DNA of 64,000 nucleotides from Sthenelais limicola (lineage: Eukaryota; Annelida; Polychaeta; Phyllodocida; Sigalionidae), in the NCBI GenBank assembly GCA_942159475.1, contig OW804094.1, positions 130,496,755 through 130,560,754 of the forward strand, read 5' to 3'. This document shows, in pieces, positions 50,763 through 62,984 of this stretch (the first letter of the stretch is position 1; each line of letters starts with the position of its first letter). The notes beneath the pieces are model-generated. The model saw only the letters and a list, made by a program, of their open reading frames with translations, did not search any database and was not told the origin of the DNA. The position numbers and the translations under genes are program-made.

Positions 50763-52129
50763 TCAGGGAGGGTGGCGAGCAAATCCCATCACAGTTTAAA
50801 TAACCTACATTAGGGAGCGAGCGAAAAAGGTCATCATGTTGTTTATATACAGTGCTGAGAATGGTAAAGAGTTAGTACCGAATTTAACCAGGTCAGTGCC
50901 TAGATTACTCACTGCTAAATGGTGGCTTCCACTCAGGAGCAGCTCGGACCGACTACTGGGGAAGGGAGGTGCCGAAAGCGAGCTACTCACAGATGGTATG
51001 CATCACGGCGGGCTGCAATGGGCCATGCATGCGTCTGGCAGTATGTATAAGTTCTCCTCGGATAGGCATAAGGTGCCATAGGCGTTGCTTATACACATTA
51101 CTAAGTTCATGTTCTTTTGCCCTTCCTTGCCCAAGGTTTTTTTAAACCAAGGCAGCTTAAACCATGTCCACACCAATTCATCTTAATACACCCCGAAAAA
51201 AACCCTCTGCTACCGGAGAAATGTTTACACCAGGCATCTTAGGGGCATTGATCTAATGCCCGTGGGGCTCTGTCTCAGTGGGCTTTTTACCTATGCCTAT
51301 ACTACAAACCATGATCCATGAGTAGGAGTGGACTATGTTACCTAGACCAATACACAACCCAGCGATTATTTACTTTATCGTCGAGCGAGAGGTTTTAACT
51401 ACCAGAAACCCAAATGTAATCTCGGGTGGCCAGCAAAACTCGGATGGCCAGTAGCAGACAAACGTCTGTGCATTCCTCAGTAAGTCAACAGCTAAATAAT
51501 CAGGCAACGAGGATTTATTGCATAACCCACTCCCAGTAGCCAGCACAAATCTAAACAACTGAGACAGGGGTCCCTCCCCGTTATCAGTTTAGAACCAGGC
51601 GATGTGAGTATGTACTTAAGTATAGGACACTGTCTTACCATTCTGACCCCTAGAACATCGTTAAATCTCAAAATAAATTCATTGGAAGCAAGCTTGGAGA
51701 AGATAGCGTGTGGCTGGCAAGTTTGAACTTGATACACCCTCCCTTACATTAAGCATGAGTCATTGATGCATGGTCTCTTACCTTCCCGGGCGAAATCGCT
51801 CAAATCCATCGATCATAACATCATGGCTTCCGGGATATCATATTTGCTTTAAACTTAAATTCTTCACTCCGTCGGCTCCCCCATAACCTTCATTTTAATG
51901 ACAGAGGAAGATTGGTGAACTTTCAACCATCCCGATTCGTTATCATAATGAACAGAGTCGAGTCAAATGGGAATTCAATTAGTGTAATGAGCGCCCTGGG
52001 AAGTTTCCTTTCCCCCTTTGATCAGACAGAGTGATCCAAATGGATTGAGATGACCAAGCGCCATTCCACGTAAGGTAACATTCAAAAGTCGCACCAAACA
52101 AACGACAGAGGTAATAAACTAAAACATAC

Positions 52130-52220
52130 CTTGATTAGTCTTCTGCGAGAAACAAAGGTATCCAAACTGTAATAGCCCCAGAAGTGAGATCCAAGATTGG
52201 TTACGGCGAAATCTTTCCAT
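52130..52220 (-). CDS. Exon 1: start codon and signal peptide of the lectin-CUB receptor
   Basis: This exon encodes residues 1-30 and the first base of codon 31. The peptide starts MERFRRNQS, a basic n-region. A hydrophobic core WISLLGLLQFGYLCF follows, then a small-residue cleavage context (C23-x-S25), so cleavage after S25 is likely and the protein enters the secretory pathway. The start codon sits in GCCACCATGG, an ideal Kozak context. The exon ends CAAG followed by GTATGT, a strong donor of phase 1. Joined to exon 2, the split codon reads GGA (Gly31). No in-frame stop was seen in the roughly 100 bases upstream, so a more upstream start is not formally excluded, but the context and the signal peptide favour this one. 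The nearest downstream exon I recognise is 30 kb away. Confidence 0.82.
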
Positions 52221-52226
52221 GGTGGC
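52216..52226 (-). promoter_or_regulatory. Kozak context of the receptor start codon
   Basis: The minus strand reads GGCCACCATGG here, with A at -3 and G at +4, an optimal translation initiation context. It supports the choice of start codon for exon 1. Confidence 0.7.
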
Positions 52227-52319
52227 CACTGTCGGAGAATGGTGAACCGAGTTGAGTAAGTCCTTTGAGTGGAGTGGGGAAAGTGTACTTAAAAGTTCCC
52301 ACAGATGAAAGGAGCCGCT

Positions 52320-52337
52320 TTAGATTGAGTTATTCAT
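52320..52337 (-). promoter_or_regulatory. Possible short upstream ORF in the 5' leader
   Basis: An ATG lies 117 bases upstream of the receptor start, followed by four codons and a TAA stop. If the transcript begins further upstream, this five-codon ORF would precede the main start and could dampen translation. The transcription start is unknown, so this is conditional. Confidence 0.3.
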
Positions 52338-52559
52338 GGAGGAAGGTAAAATGTGCACATACTCCTTCTTGGGTGTGAGATGAGCTTGGGTACTTTATGT
52401 ATGCTGTAGCCATGTGATTGATGGTACTCGTGTGGGAGACAACCGTTGTCACTACATGATATTGGAGAAGTGGGAGAATGGAAGGGTCCGTGTTGGCTTT
52501 GGTGTGCACTGCCACACTGCTTGGTTCCATCTGATGGGCGATGTTGGCTGGCTGCTGTG

Positions 52560-52620
52560 GAGGAGAGGAGGAGGAGGAGGAGGAGGTGGAGGTGGTGGTG
52601 GTAGTAGTGGGAGGAGAAGG
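52560..52620. repeat. GGA/GGT purine-rich repeat upstream of exon 1
   Basis: About 60 bases of AGG and TGG triplets on the plus strand, so a CCT/CCA pyrimidine-rich run on the coding strand. It lies about 340 bases upstream of the start codon. It may fall in the promoter or 5' leader, and it explains the apparent proline-rich frames there. Confidence 0.85.
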
Positions 52621-54847
52621 AACTCGCCACTGACTCCGGGGGTGACGACGGGGGAGGTGGAGGAGGATGAAGAAGTGGAGAATGGCACAACTAGAATCTC
52701 GGGAGAGGCACTGGGAGCCGTGAGAGAAAAGGGTGCAGCTTGCTTATAACTAGAGACTCTGCCCACCACCGCATTACAACAACCAAAGCCAACCAGTTTG
52801 CCCGTGCATCTACTGCTACTACTGCCTATCCTGCACTGCTGGTACTTCTCTCTCTACTCCCAACCACATAGCACCACACAAAACACCACCACTATCACAC
52901 ACCCATACCACCACTATACACAACACCGCCACCACCACTTCTTACCACCACGCACCAGTGGAAGAAACTGAGCAAAGATGAAGACACGTGCCTTGCAAAC
53001 TTCCTCAGGGATCTGTGAAGAACACGAACGCAGCAGAAGCATCCGATTGTCACCGTCTCCCCGGCGAGTCAATAAACAATTAGAGGTCACCAACAAAGGG
53101 AGGACTTGATATGCTTCCTTGGAAATACCCAATACACACATACATTCCCTCAATATTCTCAGCAGTGTCCCTGCGAATACCCCCTGTCGGGATGGCCTTG
53201 GTCCGAGCTGCATACATAAGTATTCCTAACCCTATTCCTTCAGTGGTTTCCATCACTGTTGGGGTTGGCAAATGTCGAAGGGGTCGTCACTGTCAGAGCA
53301 AATTTGGCGCGACGATCTAGCAGGGACGACCCAGCAATTTATCTTGTCTTATGAACAGGCTGGTATGTTTTGTCATGAAATGATCCACGGGCATGGATCG
53401 TGAACCCGAAGGCAGTCGCTCAGCCCATGGGAGCCTATGGCCGTCACCCCTGCGGATCATTAGGCCCGCATGGTCGGGGTCATTTTTGGATCCCCATGGC
53501 GCGGATTTCGGCCGCTAAATCCAACATGAGCTGAACAGGGGCCGTTCCATTGGCCAAACCCATTGTAGAGTTCGCCTTGTAGCCGGCCCCGCCACCATTA
53601 TGTGCTTTCATGGCAAAGTGCGCGTACATAATACGTACAGTCGATACAAATTGCACGCTGTGTAGCCAACTCCTTGTGAGCCTCCCCTCTAATATTCAGG
53701 CTGTCTATACTTTTACGCCCATCCCACCTAAGTGCAGCCGTTATGTTATAAACGCCTGCTCTACCGTCATATAATAGATGCCTCAAAAATAGTGACAAAT
53801 CGCTCTATTTGAATAACACTGAAATCACATGTACGGACTGGGCTTATATAGTAAGGAGATCATTTGTTCGAGCTGATAGTGGTATATTTATTTGTCCCCC
53901 CGGTTATTCTTAGTAAAGAACCCAGTCCAAGTGCACATGTTCGAACTGTCGTGTATATAGGCGGGGGCATATTGGCCTTTATAAAATCAATAAGAGGACT
54001 CGATTGGCCCGACCTCTAATTTGACCATACGAGCAACGAGCCACCCAATGTTATTGCTCAATTAGCATGAGTTAAATGCCATGTACATATTGAAAGGGTT
54101 CGTGCCTTGATTGGCCTTTAATTGATGCGCGACAATTCGGGATGAAAGGAAAGATGATCCAGAAGGTGAGAACCCTCCATCAGTTTCTCATCAAACCTTG
54201 AAAGGGAGTTTTTGTTCGTGAGAACAAAGGGACTGTAATTACTGTATTGTTGTGTGAATTTTGACCAGTAATTTCTGAAGGAATTTAATCATTGTGATGG
54301 CCCCAATTGGATGATTTAATTGGACTTATTTCACTATGCAAATCGCCCCCGCGCTCTGTATCTGGGAGTTGACTCCCAGGCTTGATGTACCCACGGGCTT
54401 CAGACGGTTCGTTCAAAGAAAAAGGGAAACCGGAACAGGACTCAACATTGTTTTCACATTCCACTTTGTGTGTCTTAAAAATGGGAAGCAAACAGAAGCA
54501 GACACTTCCTTTCGAACTGACCTCCATTTTAAGCCATCTTGTTTTTAAATTCGCCGACGCTCCTGCACGGGGCTTCGCTGAGTAGGCAGGCTATTAGAGA
54601 AGAAGATGTGCTTTTGAAGTCATTATTGCATACATGTTCAATATTAAGATAAATAAACCCTGCCAAAATGGCCCTTAGACGCCAGTACTTGAATCCCTTT
54701 ATGCAAGGATAGAAAATAATAGAAAATAGAGAGAAGCTTTATGTACGGGCACAGATAAAATATTCTTACTTCACTGCTTAATTAATTTGAAAGTGTGTTC
54801 CACTGGAAGAAGTGTCAAAAGCTGACTTCGCAACTATTAACTGTTTA

Positions 54848-55030
54848 GTCCAGACTCACAGCCTGTAAAATCAGATGAGAATGGTATGTTAGAGATTGAA
54901 CGCCCGTATACTGCGCTAATGGCTTTCCCGGCCCTGGAGTAGGCGTCCTAATGGGATCCTTTTGCGGTTGGAAGCGCAAGGCTTTCCCTCAGTTTGAAGG
55001 AACTCTGAGCCTATAGACTTAAGAAAAAGT
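54848..55030 (+). repeat. Dispersed repeat, copy 2 (upstream of exon 1)
   Basis: Counterpart of 48135-48330, with the same block order and orientation. The two copies lie on either side of exon 1. Confidence 0.85.
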
Positions 55031-57000
55031 GTCAATCAAGGAACCTTATTTCCGAATGAATCCATGGACCCGTAGAACTGTAAAGATCTAAAATAAATAC
55101 AGATTGTATGTGTCATATTATTTGGTGTGGAACAATTGGGGAGTACGTGTTCGACTGTTGCCCTATAGGCCTAGCTACAGGAAAAACAATGCAGTGCCAT
55201 GACATTAGAGCATCCTGGCTTCAAGCCAATGAATATGGAGCCTTAAAAGTATTATCGAGTGGCTTCATTATGATTCTTCGATTACACATGCACGCTTTTC
55301 CTTGGGTTTGGGATTTCTTGAACGATTGAAATATCATAATTTATCATTGCCTCCCGCTTTTCCCCCTTCACGTCATCAATTTTCGATGCCAAGTTCGATA
55401 GAAACATTATCGAATAAAACCAGGTGGGATTTCAAGCGGCCAGATGGATTGATGCGACTTTGGAAATTACGAAACGCAGTTACCAGAGATAAAAATATAT
55501 CTGGCACACCAGTGGGACGTGTACCAGAATTCCCTTTGCAATTGTTTCTCCTCAAAGAGTTACAAAACGTACGACTCGCTCCCTCAAAAGTCTCTCCGGT
55601 TGTGTTTAATCAATCAATTTTTTCTAAGCTGACAAGCGATATTTCAACAATCAAACCAATCGAGTATTATTGTACCTCCGGATATGGGCCGATCGACCCA
55701 TAACGCTTTCCCTCCATTCCAACGCCGCATTCATTGATTTTTTTTACATTCATTACACAAATGATGGTCATTTGGCTTTCAATGCCTCCTGAAAGTATAG
55801 ATACGTTCGGACGCCAAAATAAAGACACTAATGAACTATTTCCTTCGCCAGAACTCATCTTGGTTTTTTTGTACCAACGATTTTCTCGCATGTAGAGCCA
55901 TCAATATCTTTGACAGTAGGGGCAGGGATTGTCTGGCGATGTTTAAATTTGACCGGCTTTGTTTCAATTGATCATCGTTGCATGACGCTCGCTGAACGAG
56001 GGGATATTCTCCAGAGAGAATTTCACTGTCAGACTCAGAAGCGAGCTCAGTCGACAAATATTTAACCTCACGCTGGCCCACTCTATGTTGACAGAGTCTT
56101 GACCATTTCGAATGAACATCTATTTGTCAGCGAGGCTTGATATCAGGTATTTATTGATCACCTGAAAAGTCCATTAGAAAGACAATATGTTTGCATCAGC
56201 AACGAGGAAATTAATGCCTTCTCTACTACACACAACCTCTGAGTCTGGATGATGCGTTAAACGAGCAAGTCCTTATCGTCTGTTCTGTATATAATGTGAA
56301 ATATTCCCTAAAGACTCATACTTTAACGGCCCCATTCTCTACGCCCAAATAGTCAAATATGAGTCGCTCTCAGCTGTTTACTGAGTCCCTCAAGGTTTCA
56401 AGGTCCTATGTATATGTAAGCTGAATCTTTTGAGCTCAGCAACTGGTATATGATGTATGTGTACGTCACCCTAAATGCTTCGGTCAATAAACAAAGATGG
56501 TACCCATCGGTGTAAATACTATATAATGGAGTAACTGTGGTGAATACAAATATCTATTTTGTAACCAGTGTATGCCAATGTAACACATTTCGGTGATAAA
56601 TAGATGGCACCCAAAGCTATACAGGGAGACTATGACTTGATATATTGGTTATCGAATTTACACCAATCATATTTAGGGACACTTCGATGCCTACATGGGT
56701 GTTTTCGGGTAAATGAAATAAATTACTTCATATTTTGGTGGATTTTGATCAATTTTGGTATTTGAAGTATAATCGTTTAGAAAGTACCAGAGGCCTAGTT
56801 GTTGCTGAGCTATTTTTCATTGCTTAGGTAACTTAAGACTTCAGTAAAAATGGAAATTATAGCGTTGTCCGGTTCTTTACTGGCTGTTTAGCGAGGAACA
56901 TTAGCAAAGGAAGGACAATAAAGGTAATGATCTGTTTAATATTGAACGGGCCCCAGCTTCCTTACACGACCCATTATGACCGCGACCTACATCAGAGCTC

Positions 57001-57170
57001 GGGTACATATGTTATTTGAATCAAATATCAATATCGTACCGAGTACTAATAGCTATCATTATCTATGGCTTGGACAGTTAAAGCTGACATACTACATATC
57101 TAAACACAATGCATGCATATTATATGGATGGTCTGCGTACAACGTTTGAGCGGATCGAATTCATACCAAT
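57001..57170 (+). repeat. Direct repeat, copy 1
   Basis: It shares GTTATTTGAAT, AAATATCAAT, ATGGCTTGGACA, TTAAAGCT and ACAATGCATGCATAT in the same order with 57848-57995, about 840 bases away. Confidence 0.85.
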
Positions 57171-57695
57171 CATATTTAGGGAGATACACCGATGTCACAT
57201 AAATTAATTAGATAATTGAAATGCATATCATAATGGTAATTTTATTTCTACATTTTAAGAATAATTTGTAAAAAAAAATTTAATTAGGAAATGAGTGCAT
57301 TCCTTCTGTTGCATAACACAGATCTTCAAGGGTGAAATTCACAATCAATCCATACAGTCATATATTATATATATTAATTTGTTCGCATTAAGTACGGCCT
57401 GATGATTACAAGTTGAATCGCAAGCTACTAATTAGAATTTGTATAGTCCCTAAATCTGAGCATCACAAATTACAAGTTACAAATGGATTGAGATCAACAT
57501 GCTAGTTACTATAGCTTCCATATGTATACGCGATACACGTTGCTTAGGACGTACAGATCTATAGACTTGCATAAGTCTTTGATATTTTTTTAACGAAATT
57601 TCATGAATATTAAATATATCTTATTAAAATCACTTATTATTAGAGTCACTACTGCCTCGACTGAGGAATCAAAGACTATAAGTGAATGGGGAGCA

Positions 57696-57792
57696 CTACA
57701 CCCTATTTGAGATCTACCCGGAGCGGTTCGCCGTAGGGTTACCATTGGGTCGCTTTGATGTTTACTCTAAGTAGGTCTCAAACAGAGTGTAG
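57696..57792. repeat. Inverted repeat (hairpin)
   Basis: The left arm CTACACCCTATTTGAGATCT plus AC (57696-57717) is complementary to 57771-57792 at 19 of 22 positions, with a loop of about 53 bases. Confidence 0.75.
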
Positions 57793-57847
57793 ACCTGCAC
57801 TAGGGCCTTACAAACAACACTGACTGGGGGACGAGGATAGTCTACAC

Positions 57848-57995
57848 GGTGTATGTTATTTGAATAAAATATCAATGTTATACCGATCATTCTATCACTT
57901 TATATGGCTTGGACATTTAAAGCTAATATAACGCAGATCTATGCACAATGCATGCATATGTGATCTGTGTATAATGTTTGATCAGATCCTTGAGA
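57848..57995 (+). repeat. Direct repeat, copy 2
   Basis: Counterpart of 57001-57170, with the same orientation and block order. The hairpin at 57696-57792 lies between the copies. Confidence 0.85.
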
Positions 57996-59230
57996 TGACG
58001 TCATCGTAACTTCCTGCGGAGAGGATACGGTGGCTGGAGAGGCGTTCTCTTCGTAATTACTGTTTGTAAAATGAGGATATTGTTTAGCAAAGGCCGCTGT
58101 TGTGTCAAGATCTCAGACAATATCATCGCCTTAATGATTGCTTAGCTTGAGTAATTATCTTAATTAAATCTCTAATAATTATGGGGGCTCAAGATTACAA
58201 TTAAGAGGATAAGACACGGCTCCTAGATTTCAGCTCCACGTGGCAAAACCCTAAGCCTGCCAGGGGAAAAAAATCACAAATAATTTCCTAATTGAACTCT
58301 TTCTAAAAACGCCCAATATCCATGTTCAATCCAGGGATTGATACCTATTCTGTCCCTGTTATACAAGCTACTTTAGCTAATTGAAACTGTCAGACCCCTT
58401 TTAATGCTATGGGGGAGGATAGCAAGAGAAAGCATTTTTGTCATGGCGCATTCTTTGTGTATGTTGTATTGCGTCCTCTTCCCTTGTGTTCATATTATCC
58501 ATCATTGTGACGTTAAACGAAATTGAATATCCCCATTAGGAGGCGGAATAACGCTTTTAAATTGATTAATATCAAGTTTACCTACGTGAGACCGTGTATT
58601 TTCACTCTGAAACGCTGGCCAATATAGCAAACAAAGCTTCTCCCCGCTCTATTGACTTGTTTAGTTTGGAACTAACACTCTACATGCAAATGTGATGTGA
58701 GAAAATTGAACTGGGGAGTCCGTATTCATTCATGAGATGATGACCAGCAGTGGGGAAAATAATCTAGGTTATATCTGGGTGTGGGATGAGGGTCCTAGCC
58801 CCATGAATCAAAGATTAGCCTACCATGTAGACATTTATCATCGCATGCATCTTACTTATAGGGAGGAGTAAAAAGGATGTTTTCCTCGATACAACATGAT
58901 TAAACCTACCATCTCTACCCATGCTGTGTATTCATGATAAACTAATTTTCCACGAAGACATTAATAAAACGGACACTAAATAGTATAGTATAGTATAGCC
59001 CTTCACAGATTTAAAATAGATTCTGCAACAAAGCTATTCATTTGTGCAGAAGTGGTTTTCCCAAAGCTGTAACACTAATATATTTTCCATCCTCTACCTA
59101 TAGCCATCCAATTCTAATTTGTAAAACTGTCCACTCTATCTCATTTAATAAAGCGATGTCTCCCCTACCCATAGACTCATAGATATTCCATATTCATATA
59201 AAACTGACAGGAGTATCGTATTGGTGACCC

Positions 59231-59252
59231 GGGGTGTTTCCCTAAACACCCC
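59231..59252. repeat. Perfect short hairpin
   Basis: GGGGTGTTT, loop CCCT, then AAACACCCC: nine perfect base pairs with a four-base loop. Function unknown. Confidence 0.6.
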
Positions 59253-60210
59253 AAAGTAGATTGTCGCCTTTCACACATTATTATGGATACATCAAAAGGT
59301 ATGCTATATATTTATATCCCTCAATAGTTCTCTCCCCCAAACTATGTTTACCAGGGCACATTTTGAGGAGACCTTAAGTAAAAAGGCTAATACTTTCTTT
59401 CGCAATAGCAACTCTAGTCATAAAGGGATCGCTCGAAAAAAATCCCAATTTACATGACAACTATATAAAGATTTTACAACGTAAATAAGGAATACATGCC
59501 ATCTTGAAGGCACAGTGTATTTGGACTTCAGTTCACGATGGTGCCTTCTTTTAGCATTCTTTTTTAAAAATATCGATGCAACTGAGTCTGGAATCTCTAT
59601 ACATCTGAAGTTTAACATAGTTCTATCACACCTGTTCCTCTAATCTTTATCTCATTTTGCTGACTATAGAGATTTTAGTATTACTCTCTGTGTGTATTCA
59701 TATATATTCTGTTTGATGCATTCACATTTGTTGTTCATTGAATATCAGGAAAACGAGGTGTGAACATAACGCGTTTTCCGGAGATTATTATATATGTGTG
59801 TGTGACTGTCATCGTATTATTGCTCTGTCTCTTTTTAGTCTATATGCACTGGTGCTAGCACAGGTAGGACAACATAATTCACCCTTGAATAATGCACTGT
59901 ACTGGTATGCTAAATGAGTTATATAGGTGCATAGAAATACGCACTGCATCCCGTATATATAAACACCTGCTTTTGTAAATTATGAACAGGGGACCTAGGT
60001 ATAGAACAGTATTGTATTTACGAGGAAAACAACTTTATTCCGAAGCAAATATATATTTTAACCATGTAAAATTAATGGTTATTTCATTATTTGATTTATA
60101 TTTATTTTCCCTACTCGCAATATTTGTTTGACAAATATTGTATTTCGTACTAAGCAGTTGTCAGCTATATGCAAATCTATCTATATATATATGCATACTT
60201 TATAAGTATA

Positions 60211-60465
60211 CGGGCAACATGGGTGTCAGAAAATGTACACCATGCAGTTCTTCACATGTCATCAATTCTGATAAATTAAGTTGAAAAGGGATTGACATTA
60301 TGTATATCTGAGTATATTGTAGGTTGTCATTGTTTGGATTAAAAATGTGTTCCGATATAATATGGAATTGTACTTTGAACCTCATTTTTCTCTTAGATTT
60401 TGGGTATTTGAGAGGATTGTTAAAGGCAAATTTTACATTCATTTCCAGGCGATTTCATACATATA
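60211..60465 (+). mobile_element. Three-copy MITE-like family, copy B
   Basis: About 255 bases. The left end has GTGTCAGAAAATGTACACC and the right end TTTTACATTCATTTCCAGGC, an inverted pair. Internally it shares TATCTGAGTAT, GAACCTCATTTTT and GAGAGGATTG with the other copies. It lies upstream of the receptor gene. Confidence 0.75.
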
Positions 60466-60611
60466 TATTAAGAGTATGTATAATGAATGAGACTGCCCTC
60501 CTTCACTCCAATATGGTAACTCGAGTGGCAAGAGTAGCATGTCTAAGTAATTCTTATTTGAATGTGTTTATGAATGTTTTATATATACAGTTATGCCACT
60601 AGCCGACTATA

Positions 60612-60632
60612 TAAGATAAGATAAGATAAGAA
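60612..60632. repeat. AGATA(AG) microsatellite
   Basis: Four tandem ATAAG units directly after the B copy of the three-member MITE family. Confidence 0.75.
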
Positions 60633-62794
60633 CTACTTTATTCATCAGATAGGACAGTTACATATGACAAATAGGTACACAGACTTCTAGAGGTGGCCTC
60701 CAGTTCTCCCTGCCGTTACCTTATATATCTCTCTGATACTGGGACAAATGAAAAACCTCACTGTGGGACTTGTAAACCCAGCATAAAAGAAAATATTCTA
60801 TTCAAAAGTAATCAGGATATGATTATACATGATACAAAGAATACACCTCTGTCAACTAATAAGGTTTAAAAATCCCAACAAGTCATTCAGATTATCCTAC
60901 AACTTCAATAGTTGCGTTGTAATTAGTTATTGATATTTAAACCTCTGAATATCTTTTTAAATAAGGAGGTGGAGCTGTTTTAATAAGAAGTTAGTTGAGA
61001 GGGTGTAAGTAACTTGTGCATCAATCAGGCCATACCAGCCCATTATCCGTGAGATGGGTTAGAAGGAGATTTTGCCTTCGGCTTTGGAAATCTGAATGAC
61101 TCCTTAAGTTTAATGTATGTACTTACGTAGTAAATTGCTTATTCAACCTAAAACTCACATTCCCTTGGGATAAAAGATGGCTCTATGTTGTCCAAAGTAC
61201 CATCGCTTTTTACAAGCTGCGATAAGTGGATGACCATATAAGATTCATGTTAATCTTAGCAGGTAAGTTTGTTTTGTCAAGGACATTCTATAAACAGGAT
61301 ATTTCCAAATTATAAAATAATTATATACTTATTATTGGGTCTGCGCTATCGCACAAAGCTCTGACAATAGAAGCGTGAGTAATGCAACAATGCTTTTATT
61401 TATAGGCACTGAGCACCTGCAAAGAAAATAAAAAATGAGCCCAGTTTGCAAAAGAGATTGTGACCTTGGGCTTCACTGCGAATCCTAATCCGCCAGGGTT
61501 TGGTCGCATTTGATTTATAAACGTGTGTTTTATCCTATTCAACCTATCTTCTCATGAATAGAATTTTTATTTTATAAAACGCTGGATTACCATTTAGCAT
61601 CCTGCTAATGCCTCAGCCGGAATTGCAAGACATGAGAATGCGCATCAATTTTATCTTATCGGCACCACACGGGACTACATGATTGCTCCTAATATCTTGC
61701 CATGTACTTTTTATTTGTTCAAGGCTTCCGTTTCTAGGATACCCTCACGACGGGGAGAAAACTCGATTGAGCACCCGACCATCTCGTCCTCAGATTACAT
61801 ACAGCATGTGGTTATTTTTTCAAGGGTGTTAAGCATTTTGTTCAGTCACATTGACATGGTCGATTATTGTCCAAGGAATCGATGGTGCGAGATGGGTGTG
61901 AAATGGATTAAGATAGTGATAAAAGTCTTAGTAATAGTATAACGAGAATCACACACTCGCGATAATAGTGTTGACAGCATAATGCACATAGCCTGTAGCC
62001 ATTACTTCTCATCATCGTCATCTTTATCAATCAATGCAACAGAGTATTTCTTGTTTAAAAAGAACATATTAAGCTATATTATCCTTTCTTTAGAAACAAA
62101 TGATGTATAATTTGATTCAAGTGATCAAACTCAGGGCACAACGAAAAACACTTCATTTAAGTTACCGCGCAGATATAAATGTCCTCAATAAAATATGTTA
62201 AAAACTATATTGAAATTCAATTTTGTAATGTTTTGAGACAGCGAGCAACCAGTGAAAATGCGAATACAATTACCAACCTGACATTTACAAACATCCCATT
62301 ATTTTATATTAAATCCGAAATAGGTAAGGTACTATTAGCTTGGAATGAATTCCTTTTTATTTCCATTATAAATCCATATTAGTATTACCGTTATAGTATT
62401 TCACATCTGTGCAATATGGGATTTACATATCTCACGGCGCATATCTATTTACAGTGCATGCTGGGATGCCCGATGGATTCAGTTCAAATCTGCAATTAGC
62501 AACATTTTTATGGAAAAATGCAAGGATCTTACCACCAATATCCTAGATTGTGTAATATGATCTATGAGAACCAAATGTTTGAAGGGGAAAATGAAGTGAA
62601 ACACATGGCTATATGTACATGTGATCGCTGTTAAATATTCTATGGTGAACATAATTATGATTTCTATAGCGTTCAAGATGGCGGGCATGCAAATCCCCTA
62701 TTGAGTAGGTGAAAACTGGGTAAACAGATAACCTCATGACTGGGCATCGCTATTTATATATATATACAAAAGAGTCAAATGGTTCTTAACGCAC

Positions 62795-62984
62795 GGGGGC
62801 CGTTGCACAACACATCTAACCTAATATCTCCCTTCCTTAGCTACTTTTCCTTGTTAAGCAGCTGGTATAAGGAACCTTTAGGAAATTGCTATACAGATAA
62901 TGCTAATTTTCATTCGTACAATATCGGAGTTTCCTACCTAAGAAAGGAAAGAATTAAGTAAGGATGTCTTATGCAACAGACCCC
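62795..62984. mobile_element. MITE-like element, GTTGCATA family, copy 2
   Basis: The left end GGGGGCCGTTGCACAACACA and the right end TCTTATGCAACAGACCCC are inverted copies. The element is about 190 bases, noncoding, and shares its terminal sequence with the element at 7885. Confidence 0.75.

Larger units (their letters stand above)
22009..52129 (-). other. Intron 1 (about 30.1 kb), no recognisable coding exon
   Basis: This interval separates the signal-peptide exon from the lectin exon and has GT..AG ends. Both strands contain only short open frames, none with a domain I can name. Repeats listed separately are the three-unit tandem at 27393, a MITE copy at 44979, the ATT tract near 45353, a dispersed repeat at 48135, and the CCCT and GGGA tracts at 39540 and 50744. 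Small or alternative exons may be hidden here. Confidence 0.75.
3491..52220 (-). other. Seven-exon gene for a SUEL lectin-CUB-sushi-like single-pass receptor (whole locus)
   Basis: The gene runs from the start codon at 52220 to the stop at 3491. Its seven coding exons total 1734 bases and encode 577 residues. Junction phases are 1,1,2,1,1,2, and every acceptor matches its donor, so the frame stays open throughout. Domain order is signal peptide (about 1-25), SUEL lectin (about 32-126), CUB (about 130-262), sushi-like module (265-310), transmembrane helix (about 314-336) and cytoplasmic tail (337-577). Introns 1 to 6 are about 30.1, 3.1, 3.6, 3.3, 5.6 and 1.3 kb. SUEL lectin domains bind galactose or rhamnose-type sugars and CUB domains mediate extracellular protein contacts, so a cell-surface recognition role is inferred. 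I recognise the modules but no named orthologue. Extra or alternative exons, especially in intron 1, cannot be excluded. Confidence 0.88.

Noticed and set aside
52334..52769. Overlapping frames on both strands encoding poly-Pro or poly-Gly
   Set aside because: They are translations of the GGA/GGT microsatellite, open in several frames at once.
53331..53560. Relatively GC-rich patch considered as a CpG-type promoter or RNA gene
   Set aside because: No tRNA or rRNA features and no clear transcript start. The CpG enrichment is modest and judged only by eye.
55302..55703. Plus-strand 133-codon frame upstream of the gene
   Set aside because: No recognisable domain or splice context; frames of this length are expected by chance in a 64 kb window.
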